A stretch of 64,000 nucleotides of DNA from Virgibacillus_N oceani_A (lineage in GTDB: Bacteria; Bacillota; Bacilli; Bacillales; Amphibacillaceae), in NCBI GenBank assembly GCA_041521345.1, contig JBGOHB010000010.1; one strand, written 5' to 3'. The notes beneath the pieces were generated by a model, which was given only the letters and a program-made list of their open reading frames with translations, had not been told where the DNA came from and did no database searches. Numbering within the stretch: the first letter of the stretch is position 1; every line of letters starts with the position of its first letter. Both the position numbers and the translations under genes were made by a program. This document shows positions 54,327-63,773 of the stretch, piece after piece.

Positions 54327-55559
54327 CTATCTATACCACTCCCTAACCTTCTCATCCGTCGGCAATAAAAACGCCAGCAACCCGAGAAGCGGCAAAAATG
54401 CAGTTGCAATCATTGTTGGCATGAGACCGATAAAATCAATTAAGGAACCAAGCACAACGGATCCGATTGCGCCCATTCCAAACGCCAATCCGACAATTAA
54501 TCCAGACATCGTACCAATTTTTCCAGGGATCAATTCCTGGGCGTACACAACGGTTACGGAAAAACTGGACATGATAATGACCCCCAGCAGGGCAAGTAAA
54601 ACGATTGCCATGGCTGATCCGACAAATGGCAAAACTAATGCCAGCGGAGCGGCAGCCAACAAAGAGAATAAAATGACATTACGCTTACCAAATCGATCCG
54701 CAAATGGCCCACCAAGAAAGGTGCCAACAGCCCCTGCCAATAGGAAAGTAAAGATATAACCCTGAGACTGGGCAATCGTTGCTCCATAGTTGTCGATGGC
54801 AAAGAATGCATAGAAATTGGCAATGACACTTTGATACCAAGAGCGGGCAAACACGATGAAAACCAGGACAATGAGTGCACCTTTGATTGCTTTGGAAAGA
54901 TGTCCATCACGTTGTTGATCGCGAGTTTCTGCCTTTACTTTGATAGGATCACCTATTTGGGCATTGTACCATCTAGCAATGTAAATTAAGAAAAGCACGG
55001 CCAGTCCGGCAATCAATGTAAACCAAATGGCACCAAACTGCCCAAGCGGAACCAATACAAGTGCAGTAATCACAGGTGCCAGCGCTTGTCCGGAATTCCC
55101 GCCAACCTGATATATAGACTGAGCCAATCCCCTCCGTGGTCCTGCCGCCAGATATGCTACCCGTGACCCTTCCGGATGAAAGACAGCTGAACCTAAGCCA
55201 ATAAATAGAACACTTGCTAAAATGGCCCAAAAATTAGGAGCCAAAGCCAAACCCAAAATCCCCACCATGCTGCTTGTAAGCCCGATCGGCAAAGCATAGG
55301 GCATAGGACGCTTATCTGTATACATTCCGACCACAGGCTGCATGACTGAGGCAACCATATTTAACGTAAAAGCGATAAAGCCAAGTTGCGTAAACGTCAG
55401 GCCTAGTGAATTTTCCAGGATGGGAAACATGGCAGGGATTACGGCCTGCAGTGTGTCATTCAATAAATGGCATATACCGATAATGAATAAAATGGGATAG
55501 ACGGTTTTATTGGTTGATTGAAATGGTTGTTTGGTTTTCGTTTTTGTTGAACTTGCCAT
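54327..55559 (-). CDS. MFS exporter, fosmidomycin-resistance (Fsr) type
   Basis: 410-residue major facilitator with about 12 membrane helices. ICHLLNDTLQAVIPAMFPIL in the first helix, GSAVFHPEGSRVAYLAAG with the conserved HPEG, and GLAQSIYQVGGNSGQALAP match the Fsr group closely. The polar N-terminal ~18 residues are cytoplasmic. AAAGGCGACG precedes the ATG weakly. It is likely a drug:proton antiporter. The gene stands alone on the minus strand; a link with the biosynthetic cluster 10 kb away is not supported. Confidence 0.85.
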   Translation of the reverse strand: MASSTKTKTKQPFQSTNKTVYPILFIIGICHLLNDTLQAVIPAMFPILENSLGLTFTQLGFIAFTLNMVASVMQPVVGMYTDKRPMPYALPIGLTSSMVGILGLALAPNFWAILASVLFIGLGSAVFHPEGSRVAYLAAGPRRGLAQSIYQVGGNSGQALAPVITALVLVPLGQFGAIWFTLIAGLAVLFLIYIARWYNAQIGDPIKVKAETRDQQRDGHLSKAIKGALIVLVFIVFARSWYQSVIANFYAFFAIDNYGATIAQSQGYIFTFLLAGAVGTFLGGPFADRFGKRNVILFSLLAAAPLALVLPFVGSAMAIVLLALLGVIIMSSFSVTVVYAQELIPGKIGTMSGLIVGLAFGMGAIGSVVLGSLIDFIGLMPTMIATAFLPLLGLLAFLLPTDEKVREWYR

Positions 55560-55707
55560 TTGATTTCGTCGCCTTTCTATCTATACCTGTAGTATGTAAT
55601 AAATAAATGCTCAAAGTTTTAGAATTTTAAAAAGGGCATTCCCATGCCCATAGTATCTCGCAAAATCATTATTATTTCAACACAGGGACTCCCCAAAATG
55701 GGATACA

Positions 55708-55765
55708 GGGACAGGTCAACTGTCCCAAATTCAAACTAAAGTGAACGGGACAAAGTACCTGTCCC
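55708..55765. repeat. Large GGGACAGGT...ACCTGTCCC palindrome overlapping a gene end
   Basis: GGGACAGGT (55708-55716) and ACCTGTCCC (55757-55765), with inner arms ACTGTCCC and GGGACAAAGT, form a composite palindrome. It covers the last codons and stop of the TRAP permease, so the final residues RDRGTGTLSRSL are largely encoded by it. Related short palindromes lie at 4774-4805 and 4984-5002. The gap 55560-55735 holds nothing else that I recognise. Confidence 0.65.
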
Positions 55766-57724
55766 TCTGTCCCTCCTCCTTTTTATTATCTGGAATATAA
55801 CCACAACGGCAAGCAAACTAAATCCAATGAGATCCGATACAAGACCTGGTACTACTAAAACGATTGCACTTGCCGCAGAGAGCACTCTTAACATCCAATT
55901 CATTTTTCTCAGGAAATATCCCTCAAATCCCGCACCAAGGGCAATGACCCCTATAGCTGCTGTAGTCGCAACCAATATAGCTCCACCAACATTGGTCCCT
56001 TGTATGAGTAATTCCGGTGAATATACAAAAACGTATGGAACAAGAATTCCTGCTGCAGCAAGCTTCAGTGAAGTAAATCCGGTTTTGTTCGGTTCACCAC
56101 CCGATATCCCTGCTCCTGCAAATGCAGCAAGTGCTACAGGAGGAGTCAGGTTAGCTAAAATACCAAAGTAGAAAACAAACATATGTGCCACAAATGGCTC
56201 AACCCCAAATTGAACCAGAGCGGGTGCAGCCATAGATGAAGTAATAATATACGTAGGTATTGATGGCAGGCCCATTCCTAAGATGATGGATGCAATCATC
56301 GTAAAAAATAAGGTCAAAAGCAATATATCGTTTCCCAATATTAGAATAGCAGAAGTCATTTTTAGTCCGAATCCAGTCAATGATGCCACACCAACGATAA
56401 TCCCTACCATCGCACAAGCCATCGCCACGCCAAGCGCACTGCGTGTTCCTTCTTCAAGCGTCTTTATTAAACTTTTTATATTCATTCTGGTTGTTGCCCT
56501 TATCATGGACACAATGACTGTCGAAATAATCGCCCATGCCGCAGCGTAAATGGGAGTATATCCACTAAACAGCATATAAATAAGTATAAACAGCGGAATG
56601 AGTAAATGACCTCGTTCTTTCATAACCACTTTCATATTAGGAAGTTCTGCTTTGGATAACCCCGTTAACCCTTGTCTTTTGGCACGTAAATGGACAACAG
56701 TTAAAACTCCCAGGTAATATAAAATCGCAGGAATGATAGCTGCAATTACGATTTGAACATACGGCATTCCCAACGTCTCTGCCATAATAAATGCTGTCGC
56801 ACCCATGACCGGTGGAAGAACTTGTCCACCAACAGATGCAGCTGCTTCTACAGCCCCTGAAAAGTTTTTAGAATATCCAGTTCTTTTCATTAAGGGAATG
56901 GTGAATGACCCTGTTGTAACCACATTCGCTATCGCAGAGCCATTAATAGATCCAAGAAATCCACTTGATATGACCGCTACTTTTGCCGGACCTCCCGAAG
57001 TATGACCGGAAATCGCCATTGCTGAATTATTAAATAATTGTCCCATCCCTGTCCGATTCAAAAAAGATCCAAACAATATGAACAGGAAAATATACGTTGC
57101 GGAAACACCGATCGCCGTTCCAAATATCCCCTCTGTCGTTAAATACAAATAGGTTACAATAGCTTCGATATCATAGCCGCGATGTGCAACCACTCTGGGA
57201 AGGTAGGGACCTAAATAAGCGTAAAGCAAGAACAAGGCGCTAAGCACGGTCAACCCCGTTCCTACTACACGGCGACCACCTTCAAGGACGAGAATAACCA
57301 TGAGCAGGCTAAACATCACATCATTTGTACTTGGCAGACCTGCTCTTTGTACAATCCCCATGTAATCTACAAAAATAAAGACAATGGTTGCAACAGATAA
57401 TAATGCCAGTAAAAAATCAATGATTGATGCACGCTGCTGCGGTGCATTTTTTCGAGACGGGTACAATAAAAAGACAAGCACTAGAATAACACCTGTATGT
57501 AATGCCCGGTGCTGCAGTGTAACTAATGGACCTGTAAAAGAAGTAATAAGATGGAATAGTGCCAATCCAACAGATATTAAAGTAACCAGCCTGGCCATCC
57601 ATGGTATGTTTAAAGTTCGAAACCTGGACTCCGTATCATATTTTTCAACAAGCTTTCGTTTTTCTTCACCGGAAAGTTGCTCTTCTTCAGTAAGTTCTTC
57701 TTTTTCTTTATCTGCATTGCTCAC
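55736..57724 (-). CDS. TRAP transporter fused permease (DctQM-like, TAXI type)
   Basis: About 662-residue inner-membrane protein with a small four-helix part fused to the large multi-helix DctM-like part. GGQVLPPVMGATAFIMAE, GLPSIPTYIITSSMAAPAL, and LTPPVALAAFAGAGISGG are hallmarks of the TAXI-TRAP 4TM/12TM proteins. The GTG at 57724 follows AAGGAGGG and is preferred over the ATG at 57772. Gene order TAXI binding protein, DUF1850, permease is the common one, so these three make one sodium-driven importer for an organic acid or glutamate-like solute. The C-terminal tail comes from a palindromic repeat and is unlikely to be conserved. Confidence 0.9.
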   Translation of the reverse strand: MSNADKEKEELTEEEQLSGEEKRKLVEKYDTESRFRTLNIPWMARLVTLISVGLALFHLITSFTGPLVTLQHRALHTGVILVLVFLLYPSRKNAPQQRASIIDFLLALLSVATIVFIFVDYMGIVQRAGLPSTNDVMFSLLMVILVLEGGRRVVGTGLTVLSALFLLYAYLGPYLPRVVAHRGYDIEAIVTYLYLTTEGIFGTAIGVSATYIFLFILFGSFLNRTGMGQLFNNSAMAISGHTSGGPAKVAVISSGFLGSINGSAIANVVTTGSFTIPLMKRTGYSKNFSGAVEAAASVGGQVLPPVMGATAFIMAETLGMPYVQIVIAAIIPAILYYLGVLTVVHLRAKRQGLTGLSKAELPNMKVVMKERGHLLIPLFILIYMLFSGYTPIYAAAWAIISTVIVSMIRATTRMNIKSLIKTLEEGTRSALGVAMACAMVGIIVGVASLTGFGLKMTSAILILGNDILLLTLFFTMIASIILGMGLPSIPTYIITSSMAAPALVQFGVEPFVAHMFVFYFGILANLTPPVALAAFAGAGISGGEPNKTGFTSLKLAAAGILVPYVFVYSPELLIQGTNVGGAILVATTAAIGVIALGAGFEGYFLRKMNWMLRVLSAASAIVLVVPGLVSDLIGFSLLAVVVIFQIIKRRRDRGTGTLSRSL

Positions 57725-57729
57725 TTGGC

Positions 57730-58266
57730 CTATCCCTCCTTGTTTATATCTTTCAACTTCAAGCCCAGCCATTCATACATTGGCAATTTTTCATAATGAA
57801 TTTGAACTTTTGTATTGTCAGGAATAAAGTTTGATAACGGATATTTTTTTTCATTTTCTTCAAGATAATATTGGGAAATTGGAACATAATAAAGCGAGTA
57901 GTAAGGAATCTCGCGTTCTATTTCGGTAACTTCAATAAATCCATTATGCAAGAGGTCCACTTTTCCTTCGACATCAGGAGTGCCTGCACCGTATGATTGA
58001 TACAAAGTTGATTCAAATGACAGTTTTCCCTCACCTGTGATTCGGTAAATTTCTTTCCATGGCGTCAACTCAACGGAATGCCTCCATCCAATGGTTATTT
58101 CATTCGAATCCCATGGCAAAAAATAAAAAGGGTCCCCACCCTCGTCCGTTAGTAAAATGCCGGATTGGACCGGTACCACCATGACACCGACCCCGATCAG
58201 CAAAATCGAAAATATGAGGATTATTTTTTTAAAACATAAACGTATCCTCTTTATGAAGTTGGTCAC
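57730..58266 (-). CDS. DUF1850 protein of the TRAP-TAXI operon
   Basis: 178-residue protein with one N-terminal membrane helix (IILIFSILLIGVGVMVVPV) and an outer beta-rich domain containing ITIGWRHSVELTPWKEIYRI, the DUF1850 hallmark. I chose the GTG at 58266, directly behind the stop of the binding-protein gene, because longer starts would overlap it heavily. Proteins of this family are nearly always encoded between TAXI binding proteins and their permeases; their exact role is unknown. Confidence 0.8.
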   Translation of the reverse strand: MTNFIKRIRLCFKKIILIFSILLIGVGVMVVPVQSGILLTDEGGDPFYFLPWDSNEITIGWRHSVELTPWKEIYRITGEGKLSFESTLYQSYGAGTPDVEGKVDLLHNGFIEVTEIEREIPYYSLYYVPISQYYLEENEKKYPLSNFIPDNTKVQIHYEKLPMYEWLGLKLKDINKEG

Positions 58267-58267
58267 A

Positions 58268-59281
58268 TTACTCGATGCCTTCTTCTTCAAAATACCTTTC
58301 TGCACCCGGGTGAAGCGGAGCAGGCAGGTTATCCAGTGCTTCTTCGAGCGTAATATCCTGGGCTGCATTATGTGCATCCCTTAATTGATCAACATTTTCA
58401 AATATTGCCTTTGTCATGGCATAAGCAAGATCATCCGAAACTTCACTATGTGTTAATAAAACATTGTTCACCCCAATTGTTGTCACGTCCTCTTCCAAAT
58501 CATATACATCCTGTGGCACGGTAGTTGGGAAAAAGGCAGGATAATCATCTTGCATGCTCAAAATGGTGTCTTCATCAATTTCTACAATAACGATATCCTG
58601 CGTTGTTTGAAGTTCCAGTACACCTGCATTTGGCAAACCGGAAGACATAACCACGGCATCTATATTGCCATTTTGGATTCCTTCCACCCCTTCAGAAAAT
58701 GACAGGTAATCCGCATTAATATCATCATAAGACATGCCATATGCCTCCAGCACACGCTGAGCACTAATTTCAGTTCCGGATGCAGGAGCTCCTACGGCCA
58801 CATTCGTTCCTGCCAAATCTTCCACTGTTTCAATACCGGATTCTTCTGTAGCTACAATCTGCAAATAGTTCGGATACAATGAAGCCAGGCTACGGACGTT
58901 TTCCTGTGCACCTTGTTCTTCAAAACTGTCAACCCCTTCATATGCATCTGCAGCTGCATCACCCATGGAGAATCCAATTTCCGCATCTCCCTGGTTAAGC
59001 GTTGTTGCATTGGCTGCAGAGGCTGCGGTAGATTGACTGTTGGCATTAGCTCCCAAATTTTGAAACATGTCCGCCAAAGTACCTCCAAGCGGATAATACA
59101 CACCTGAGGAACCGCCGGTAAGAATCGTAACAAATTCACCATCAAGAATTTCTTCTACACTGCCGCCTTCACTGTCTCCATTACCACCGCTGCTTTCTCC
59201 ATCTGCATCACTGTCTTCGCACGCAGCAAGTACAATTCCAATTATTAACAGCAAACCAAATATGAAATATAATTTTTTCAT
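58268..59281 (-). CDS. TAXI-family TRAP solute-binding lipoprotein
   Basis: 337-residue extracytoplasmic binding protein. The signal peptide MKKLYFIFGLLLIIGIVLAAC ends in the lipobox LAAC; an acidic Gly/Ser/Asp linker follows. FVTILTGGSSGVYYPLGGTLADMF and later GAPASGTEISAQRVLEAYG are the TAXI signature. ATG 59281 follows GGAGGAG and is preferred over 59299. It should capture the solute for the downstream permease. The ligand is unknown; related proteins take glutamate, glutamine-like compounds or dicarboxylates. Confidence 0.9.
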   Translation of the reverse strand: MKKLYFIFGLLLIIGIVLAACEDSDADGESSGGNGDSEGGSVEEILDGEFVTILTGGSSGVYYPLGGTLADMFQNLGANANSQSTAASAANATTLNQGDAEIGFSMGDAAADAYEGVDSFEEQGAQENVRSLASLYPNYLQIVATEESGIETVEDLAGTNVAVGAPASGTEISAQRVLEAYGMSYDDINADYLSFSEGVEGIQNGNIDAVVMSSGLPNAGVLELQTTQDIVIVEIDEDTILSMQDDYPAFFPTTVPQDVYDLEEDVTTIGVNNVLLTHSEVSDDLAYAMTKAIFENVDQLRDAHNAAQDITLEEALDNLPAPLHPGAERYFEEEGIE

Positions 59282-59776
59282 TTTAACTCCTCCAATCATT
59301 TATTCTTAAAATGTTTATGAAAGAATCAGTACAACTTATGCCATAATAAAATATACAATTTCTTACTGTGATAAATTAATAGATTTGACAGCAAATGCTT
59401 GGCATTCAATATATTTATAGATGGTTTATGAGAATAGCTGGTGTTACTTCATGTGCCGCTTGATTAATAATCCTGTTAAATATAAACTATTTAATAAGAA
59501 GAGAAACCAAGTTTTGAGGTATTATATGCATATCAGCATGCAAAAAGAACAAGCACTTGAGACCTGCTAAGTCATCTAAGTTCCCCTTCATCTCTACCCG
59601 TTTCTGTAAGTCGGCTTTATGCGAACTACCCTTATTATCTAGGAAAAATTTAGGATTCTTTTAATAGGTTATTGCCGTTATTTATTTCACAACCACAAAA
59701 AAGTGCATCTACTGAAACAGTGTACTTATGTGATTCAAAGATTTTGGATTACAATAAAATAAAAGGAGAGATAGAA
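59282..59776. other. Divergent intergenic region with a possible promoter
   Basis: Between the TAXI gene (minus) and the amidase gene (plus). TTGACA at 59385-59390 with AATATA 17 bases on (or TATATT after 19) could be a plus-strand promoter, but it is almost 390 bases from the amidase start. No gene or RNA is recognised. An upstream extension of the amidase frame to 59672 is not coding in my view. Confidence 0.35.
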
Positions 59777-60733
59777 ATGACCATTCACCACCACAATCAC
59801 CCTTACATGACGATTCACGATTTCGAATCAAACAGTCACGTTGGCTGGGATAATTCTCTAAATCCGATTGCTGAAGTGGATTCGGGACAGACAATCACGT
59901 ATCAAATAACAGAAGCTTCCGGTGGACAGTTTACAAAGAACGCCACGAAAAAAGATGTGGAATCACTTGATTTTAGTAAAATCAATCCAGTCGCAGGGCC
60001 TCTTTATGTTAAAGGTGCAGAACCAGGTGACACGCTGGAGGTAGAAATGCTGAATTTTTCCCAGCTTGATTGGGGATGGACTGCCCTTATTCCTGGATTT
60101 GGATTGCTGGCAGATGAGTTTAAAGAGCCCGCAATCAAAACTTTTGATCTGACCGGTAAAAATAAAATGGCATTCCTCGATGGTATCGATCTTTTTATGA
60201 AACCCTTTCCGGGAACGGTTGGCGTGGCTTTGCCGGAACCAGGAAATCATAGTGTCGTACCACCAAGAAAAAACGGAGGAAATATGGATACACGCCATCT
60301 GACCCGCGGAACCAAGCTTTATCTCCCGGTCTGGGTCGAGGGCGCTTTATTTTCTATCGGGGATACACATGCTGTTATGGGTGACGGAGAAGTGTGCGGA
60401 ACAGCGGTGGAAGCCTCCATGGAAACCACCGTCCGACTTAAGCTGCACAAAGGAAAATCCATCGCAGAACCAAGATACGAGATTCCCGGCCCGCCTACTC
60501 CTGAAGCAGACAGCAGGGGATATTACGTGACTACAGGACATGGGGAAGATATTGTGAAGGCATCCCAAAATGCTATTCGATATATGATTGAGCATTTGGT
60601 GGATACGTATAGGATGAGTGAAGTGGAAGCTTATATGCTTTGTAGTGTTGCTGTGGATTTGCGGATTAGTGAGATTGTGAATATGCCTAATTGTTTGGTG
60701 TCGGCGTTTTTGCCGAATTCTATTTTTAGATAG
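59777..60733 (+). CDS. Acetamidase/formamidase family protein
   Basis: 318-residue hydrolase that releases ammonia from a short amide. The motifs VGWDNSLNPIAEVDSGQTI, NPVAGPLYVKGAEPGDTLEVEML, PGTVGVALPE, GGNMDTRHLTRGTKLYLPVWVEGALFSIGDTHAVMGDGEV and the late YMLCSVAVDLRISEIVN are characteristic of the family. ATG 59777 follows AAAAGGAGAG; the 35-codon upstream extension has no site. It is next to, but divergent from, the TRAP-TAXI importer, which could supply an organic acid or amide. The true substrate is unknown. Confidence 0.88.
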   Translation: MTIHHHNHPYMTIHDFESNSHVGWDNSLNPIAEVDSGQTITYQITEASGGQFTKNATKKDVESLDFSKINPVAGPLYVKGAEPGDTLEVEMLNFSQLDWGWTALIPGFGLLADEFKEPAIKTFDLTGKNKMAFLDGIDLFMKPFPGTVGVALPEPGNHSVVPPRKNGGNMDTRHLTRGTKLYLPVWVEGALFSIGDTHAVMGDGEVCGTAVEASMETTVRLKLHKGKSIAEPRYEIPGPPTPEADSRGYYVTTGHGEDIVKASQNAIRYMIEHLVDTYRMSEVEAYMLCSVAVDLRISEIVNMPNCLVSAFLPNSIFR

Positions 60734-60741
60734 GATGAAAA

Positions 60742-60786
60742 ATGAGTAAACAGTCTCCTTGTTGTGTTAGGAGGCCGTTTGCTCAT
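60742..60786 (+). terminator. Long hairpin after the amidase gene
   Basis: ATGAGTAAAC (60742-60751) pairs with GTTTGCTCAT (60777-60786) with one G-T pair, and the inner TCTCCT pairs with AGGAGG. It lies nine bases after the amidase stop. The T run is weak. Confidence 0.65.
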
Positions 60787-60851
60787 TACTGTTTATAAAT
60801 TATACAGATTCACTTTCTTTCTCGTTTAATGGATCATCAACATATAATACA

Positions 60852-60989
60852 AATACTAGTTAGCAAGCTTCTTAATTTCTTCGCTAGCATTGGTTCAATT
60901 TCAAATAAGTCACCAACAAGACCATAATCTGCTACATTAAAAATATTTGACTCTGCACCTTTTATCGTATTGACTATTTTTTCAGTTTG
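60852..60989 (-). pseudogene. etfA: C-terminal relic of electron transfer flavoprotein alpha subunit
   Basis: The minus strand reads KIVNTIKGAESNIFNVADYG and then LVGDLFEIEPMLAKKLRSLL. The VADYG(L/I)VGDLFE core is the C-terminal signature of EtfA. Only about 45 codons remain; a stop lies just upstream and no EtfB or EtfA body is near. It is a small leftover of a deleted gene. Confidence 0.6.
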
Positions 60990-61057
60990 GATATGTATCT
61001 ATAAATACTGGATTTATATGGAAATTCCACAAAAATATATATTCAGGTGTGACAACT

Positions 61058-61150
61058 TTACCTATCGAGTTGTTCCTGATCATAAACGATTTCCTCCGGG
61101 ATTTCACCAAACAGTTCAAAATTTTCAGCCCTCCTATGAAAGGAAAAGTG
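61058..61150 (-). mobile_element. Relic of an IS21-type IstA transposase
   Basis: A minus-strand frame ends at 61058 and reads RRAENFELFGEIPEEIVYDQ, close to the FEYFGGVP..IVYDQ segment of IstA transposases. About 30 codons remain, with no IstB gene and no terminal repeats. It suggests past insertion or deletion near the yodQRST-like genes. Confidence 0.5.
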
Positions 61151-61162
61151 TTTCTTACTTTT

Positions 61163-62440
61163 TTATGTTACTTCACCCACCCCACACCAATCAACAACAG
61201 CCCCCGCAATAACCTTCGCAGCTTCAAACATCTTCTCAACCTCAATCGACTCATTCGGAAAATGGGCAAGATTTGTTATCCCCGGACCAAAAACAACAGT
61301 AGGCGTCTCTGCCACCTGCGTCAGCAACCCACCATCCGTCCCCCATGGAGATGCTATGACTTCAGGCGCAGACCCCATAATTTCCGTAAAATTATCCGTC
61401 AACGCTCCTAATAAAGAATGATTCGTATCTATTTCTCCCGGTATCCATCTGGCACCAAACCACGCTACTTTTACCGGATGATTCTTGAACCAGCTATCTA
61501 TTTCTCCCAACCTGCCAATCCACGCTTCCATTTCCTGTTGGACTTCTTCTATTGCTTCACCCGGCGCAATGCCGATTCGACCTTCAAGCTGTACAATATC
61601 CGGAACGGAAGATGGCCAGTCTCCTCCATTGATACTTCCGATATTAATTGGAACCGGAACTGGTACATTGTCGTAAAGTGGGTCGGTAATCCGGTCATTC
61701 CGGATTTTTTCCAGTTCCTTCACATGTTTATTAACGAGGAATGCTTTATCAATGGCATTGACTCCGAGATACGGTGTTCCGCCATGTGCGGTCTGTCCCG
61801 TCACAATTAACCGAAACCATTTGGAGCCTTGTTGCTTCGGGAAAATTTTCATACTCGTTGGTTCAGGAATAATCGCTGCATCTGCCTTATATCCTTGTAA
61901 AATAGCATCAAGTGTTCCGGCACCACCACTCTCTTCTTCTATAACACTTTGAAAAATCACATCTCCTTTTAGACGAATTCCCAAGGATTGGATCGCCTCA
62001 ATCGCCATCAACAAAGCGGTATTCCCACCCTTCATGTCGGTTGCACCACGTCCATACATTTTTCCATCAATAATTTCCCCGCTGTACGGGGCGGCATTCC
62101 ACTGATCATGATCCCCTTCCGGAACGACATCGACATGGCCATTTAAAATGATAGACTTGCCGCCTCCAGAACCTTTCAAAACACCGACAACATTCGGGCT
62201 GTGTTTAAACGTTTCCCGATTGGAATAAAAATACGGATGTTTTTTCAGTCTGTCACCATCTAAATCCCATACATCCACATCCAGGTCTAATTCCTTTAAT
62301 ATATTGGCCACAACTTCCTGGACGCCCTTTTCATGCCCTTGTGTACTTGCTTGTTGCACCATTTTTTTCAAACGGTCAATACTTTTTTGTTTATTGTCGT
62401 CGATCCATTCGTTTATTCTCTCTTTTATTGACATGGTCAT
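61163..62440 (-). CDS. yodQ: M20-family deacylase (ArgE/DapE type, YodQ-like)
   Basis: About 425-residue zinc hydrolase. Metal ligands are visible in IILNGHVDVVPEGD (HxD), GRGATDMKGGN (D), QSVIEEESGG (EE) and the late GPGITNLAHFPNESIEV (H). The family removes an N-acyl group from amino acids. The start is one of several ATGs after GGAG; 62440 gives the best spacing. With the two CoA-transferase subunits and the aminotransferase upstream, it matches the content of the Bacillus yodQ-yodR-yodS-yodT group, which is tied to lysine/beta-lysine metabolism, though gene order here is reversed. The substrate is inferred only from that match. Confidence 0.82.
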   Translation of the reverse strand: MTMSIKERINEWIDDNKQKSIDRLKKMVQQASTQGHEKGVQEVVANILKELDLDVDVWDLDGDRLKKHPYFYSNRETFKHSPNVVGVLKGSGGGKSIILNGHVDVVPEGDHDQWNAAPYSGEIIDGKMYGRGATDMKGGNTALLMAIEAIQSLGIRLKGDVIFQSVIEEESGGAGTLDAILQGYKADAAIIPEPTSMKIFPKQQGSKWFRLIVTGQTAHGGTPYLGVNAIDKAFLVNKHVKELEKIRNDRITDPLYDNVPVPVPINIGSINGGDWPSSVPDIVQLEGRIGIAPGEAIEEVQQEMEAWIGRLGEIDSWFKNHPVKVAWFGARWIPGEIDTNHSLLGALTDNFTEIMGSAPEVIASPWGTDGGLLTQVAETPTVVFGPGITNLAHFPNESIEVEKMFEAAKVIAGAVVDWCGVGEVT

Positions 62441-62457
62441 CATTACTCCTTTCACTC

Positions 62458-63111
62458 TTACTCTTCGGATACATTATTTATAAGCGGCGCTCCGGTTGCC
62501 AGCATCACTTCATCCACCGTATAACCGTCCATTACTTCAATTAAGTGTAACCCTCGTGAAGAAATTTCAATCACGGCCATATCCGTAATAATCAGATCAA
62601 CACAACGTTTTGCTGTAAGCGGCAAAGCACATTCACGAACAATTTTGGCATTCCCATATTTGTCCGTATGATTCATAAGTACAATCACTTTTTTCGCTTT
62701 TTGCGCGAGTTCAATCGCACCACCCATCCCGGAAACTATCTTTTCAGGTACAATCCAATTAGCCAAGTCGCCAAATTGACTCACTTCAAATGCACCTAAG
62801 ATCGTGACATCAAGCAACCCTCGACGGATGATGTTAAAGGCATATGTGCTGTCAAAATAAGCAGCTCCCGGGACGACGGTAATTGGCAGTCCGCCTGCAT
62901 TGCAAAGGTTCTCGTCTTCCTCCCCTTTGGCCGGGGTAGGTCCTGTTCCCAGCACCCCGTTTTCGGCATGGAAAATCACATTCATGTCTTCCGGAAGATG
63001 ATCGGCAACCAATGTTGGCATCCCAATTCCCAGATTTACAATCATACCGTCTTCAATTTCTTTTGCAGCCCTGTTGGCAATCACATGTCGCACACTTACT
63101 CCCACACCCAT
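62458..63111 (-). CDS. yodR: Acyl-CoA:acid CoA-transferase subunit B (YodR-like)
   Basis: 217-residue beta subunit of a class I CoA-transferase. The catalytic glutamate lies in FHAENGVLG near residue 50, within the SENG-type motif; MIVNLGIGMPTLVADHLP and LGAFEVSQFGDLANW match the ScoB/AtoA type. It overlaps subunit A by 16 bases, so the two are translationally coupled, and precedes the deacylase by 17 bases. The length equals that of B. subtilis YodR as I remember it. Confidence 0.88.
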   Translation of the reverse strand: MGVGVSVRHVIANRAAKEIEDGMIVNLGIGMPTLVADHLPEDMNVIFHAENGVLGTGPTPAKGEEDENLCNAGGLPITVVPGAAYFDSTYAFNIIRRGLLDVTILGAFEVSQFGDLANWIVPEKIVSGMGGAIELAQKAKKVIVLMNHTDKYGNAKIVRECALPLTAKRCVDLIITDMAVIEISSRGLHLIEVMDGYTVDEVMLATGAPLINNVSEE

Positions 63112-63773
63112 TTCCAGTTCACCCCTTCACTTTGTACAACAATATCCACAAACGCACCGGGCGTGACGATTGCCTCCGAATCAAGTTCACCTACCGGAAC
63201 AATTTCGTCTGCCTCCGCGATCGTCACATCTCCTGCCATCGCAACCAACGGACTTGTGTTACGGGCACTTTTGTTAAAAATTAAATTGCCCGACGTATCT
63301 GCTTTTTTCGCATATACAATAGCTACATCAGCTGTAAGCGGCTTTTCAAGTAAAAAAATGCTGCCATCCACATCAATTTTTTGTTTATTTTCAGCAACAA
63401 GGCCGTCAATACCAATATCTGTTAAAATCCCACCAAGCCCAGCACCGCCTGCACGAATTCGTTCGACTAACGTTCCTTGCGGGGAAAACTCGATGTTTAA
63501 CGTCCCATCATGCATCTGTTCTCCGGCGTTTGGGTTGGACCCAATATGTGATGCAATCAAATTCTTCGCTCTCCCGGCAGAAATGAGCTGACCAATCCCT
63601 ACTTGCGGAAATCCTGCATCATTTCCAATCAACTTTAAATCCTTTATTCCATTATCGAGCAATGCTTTGATTAATGTCGGCGGGTTTCCGATACCACCAA
63701 ACCCACCGTACATAAGGGAGGAACCATCTTTAATATGAGTTACTGCTTGAGCAACGGATTGGACTTTTGTCAT
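63096..63773 (-). CDS. yodS: Acyl-CoA:acid CoA-transferase subunit A (YodS-like)
   Basis: 225-residue alpha subunit of the class I CoA-transferase. The CoA-binding loop GGFGGIGNPPTLIKAL near residue 23-38, the KNLIASHIGSNP segment and TADVAIVYAKKADTSGNLIFNKSARN match ScoA/AtoD-type subunits. Its ATG overlaps the stop of the preceding aminotransferase gene (ATGA), showing one operon. GAAAAGGAGCT within the upstream gene serves as ribosome site. Confidence 0.88.
   Translation of the reverse strand: MTKVQSVAQAVTHIKDGSSLMYGGFGGIGNPPTLIKALLDNGIKDLKLIGNDAGFPQVGIGQLISAGRAKNLIASHIGSNPNAGEQMHDGTLNIEFSPQGTLVERIRAGGAGLGGILTDIGIDGLVAENKQKIDVDGSIFLLEKPLTADVAIVYAKKADTSGNLIFNKSARNTSPLVAMAGDVTIAEADEIVPVGELDSEAIVTPGAFVDIVVQSEGVNWKWVWE

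Noticed and set aside
54327..55559. MFS exporter as the cluster's resistance gene
   Set aside because: It is an Fsr-type transporter 10 kb beyond the cluster, past unrelated genes, and the cluster already has an ABC exporter.
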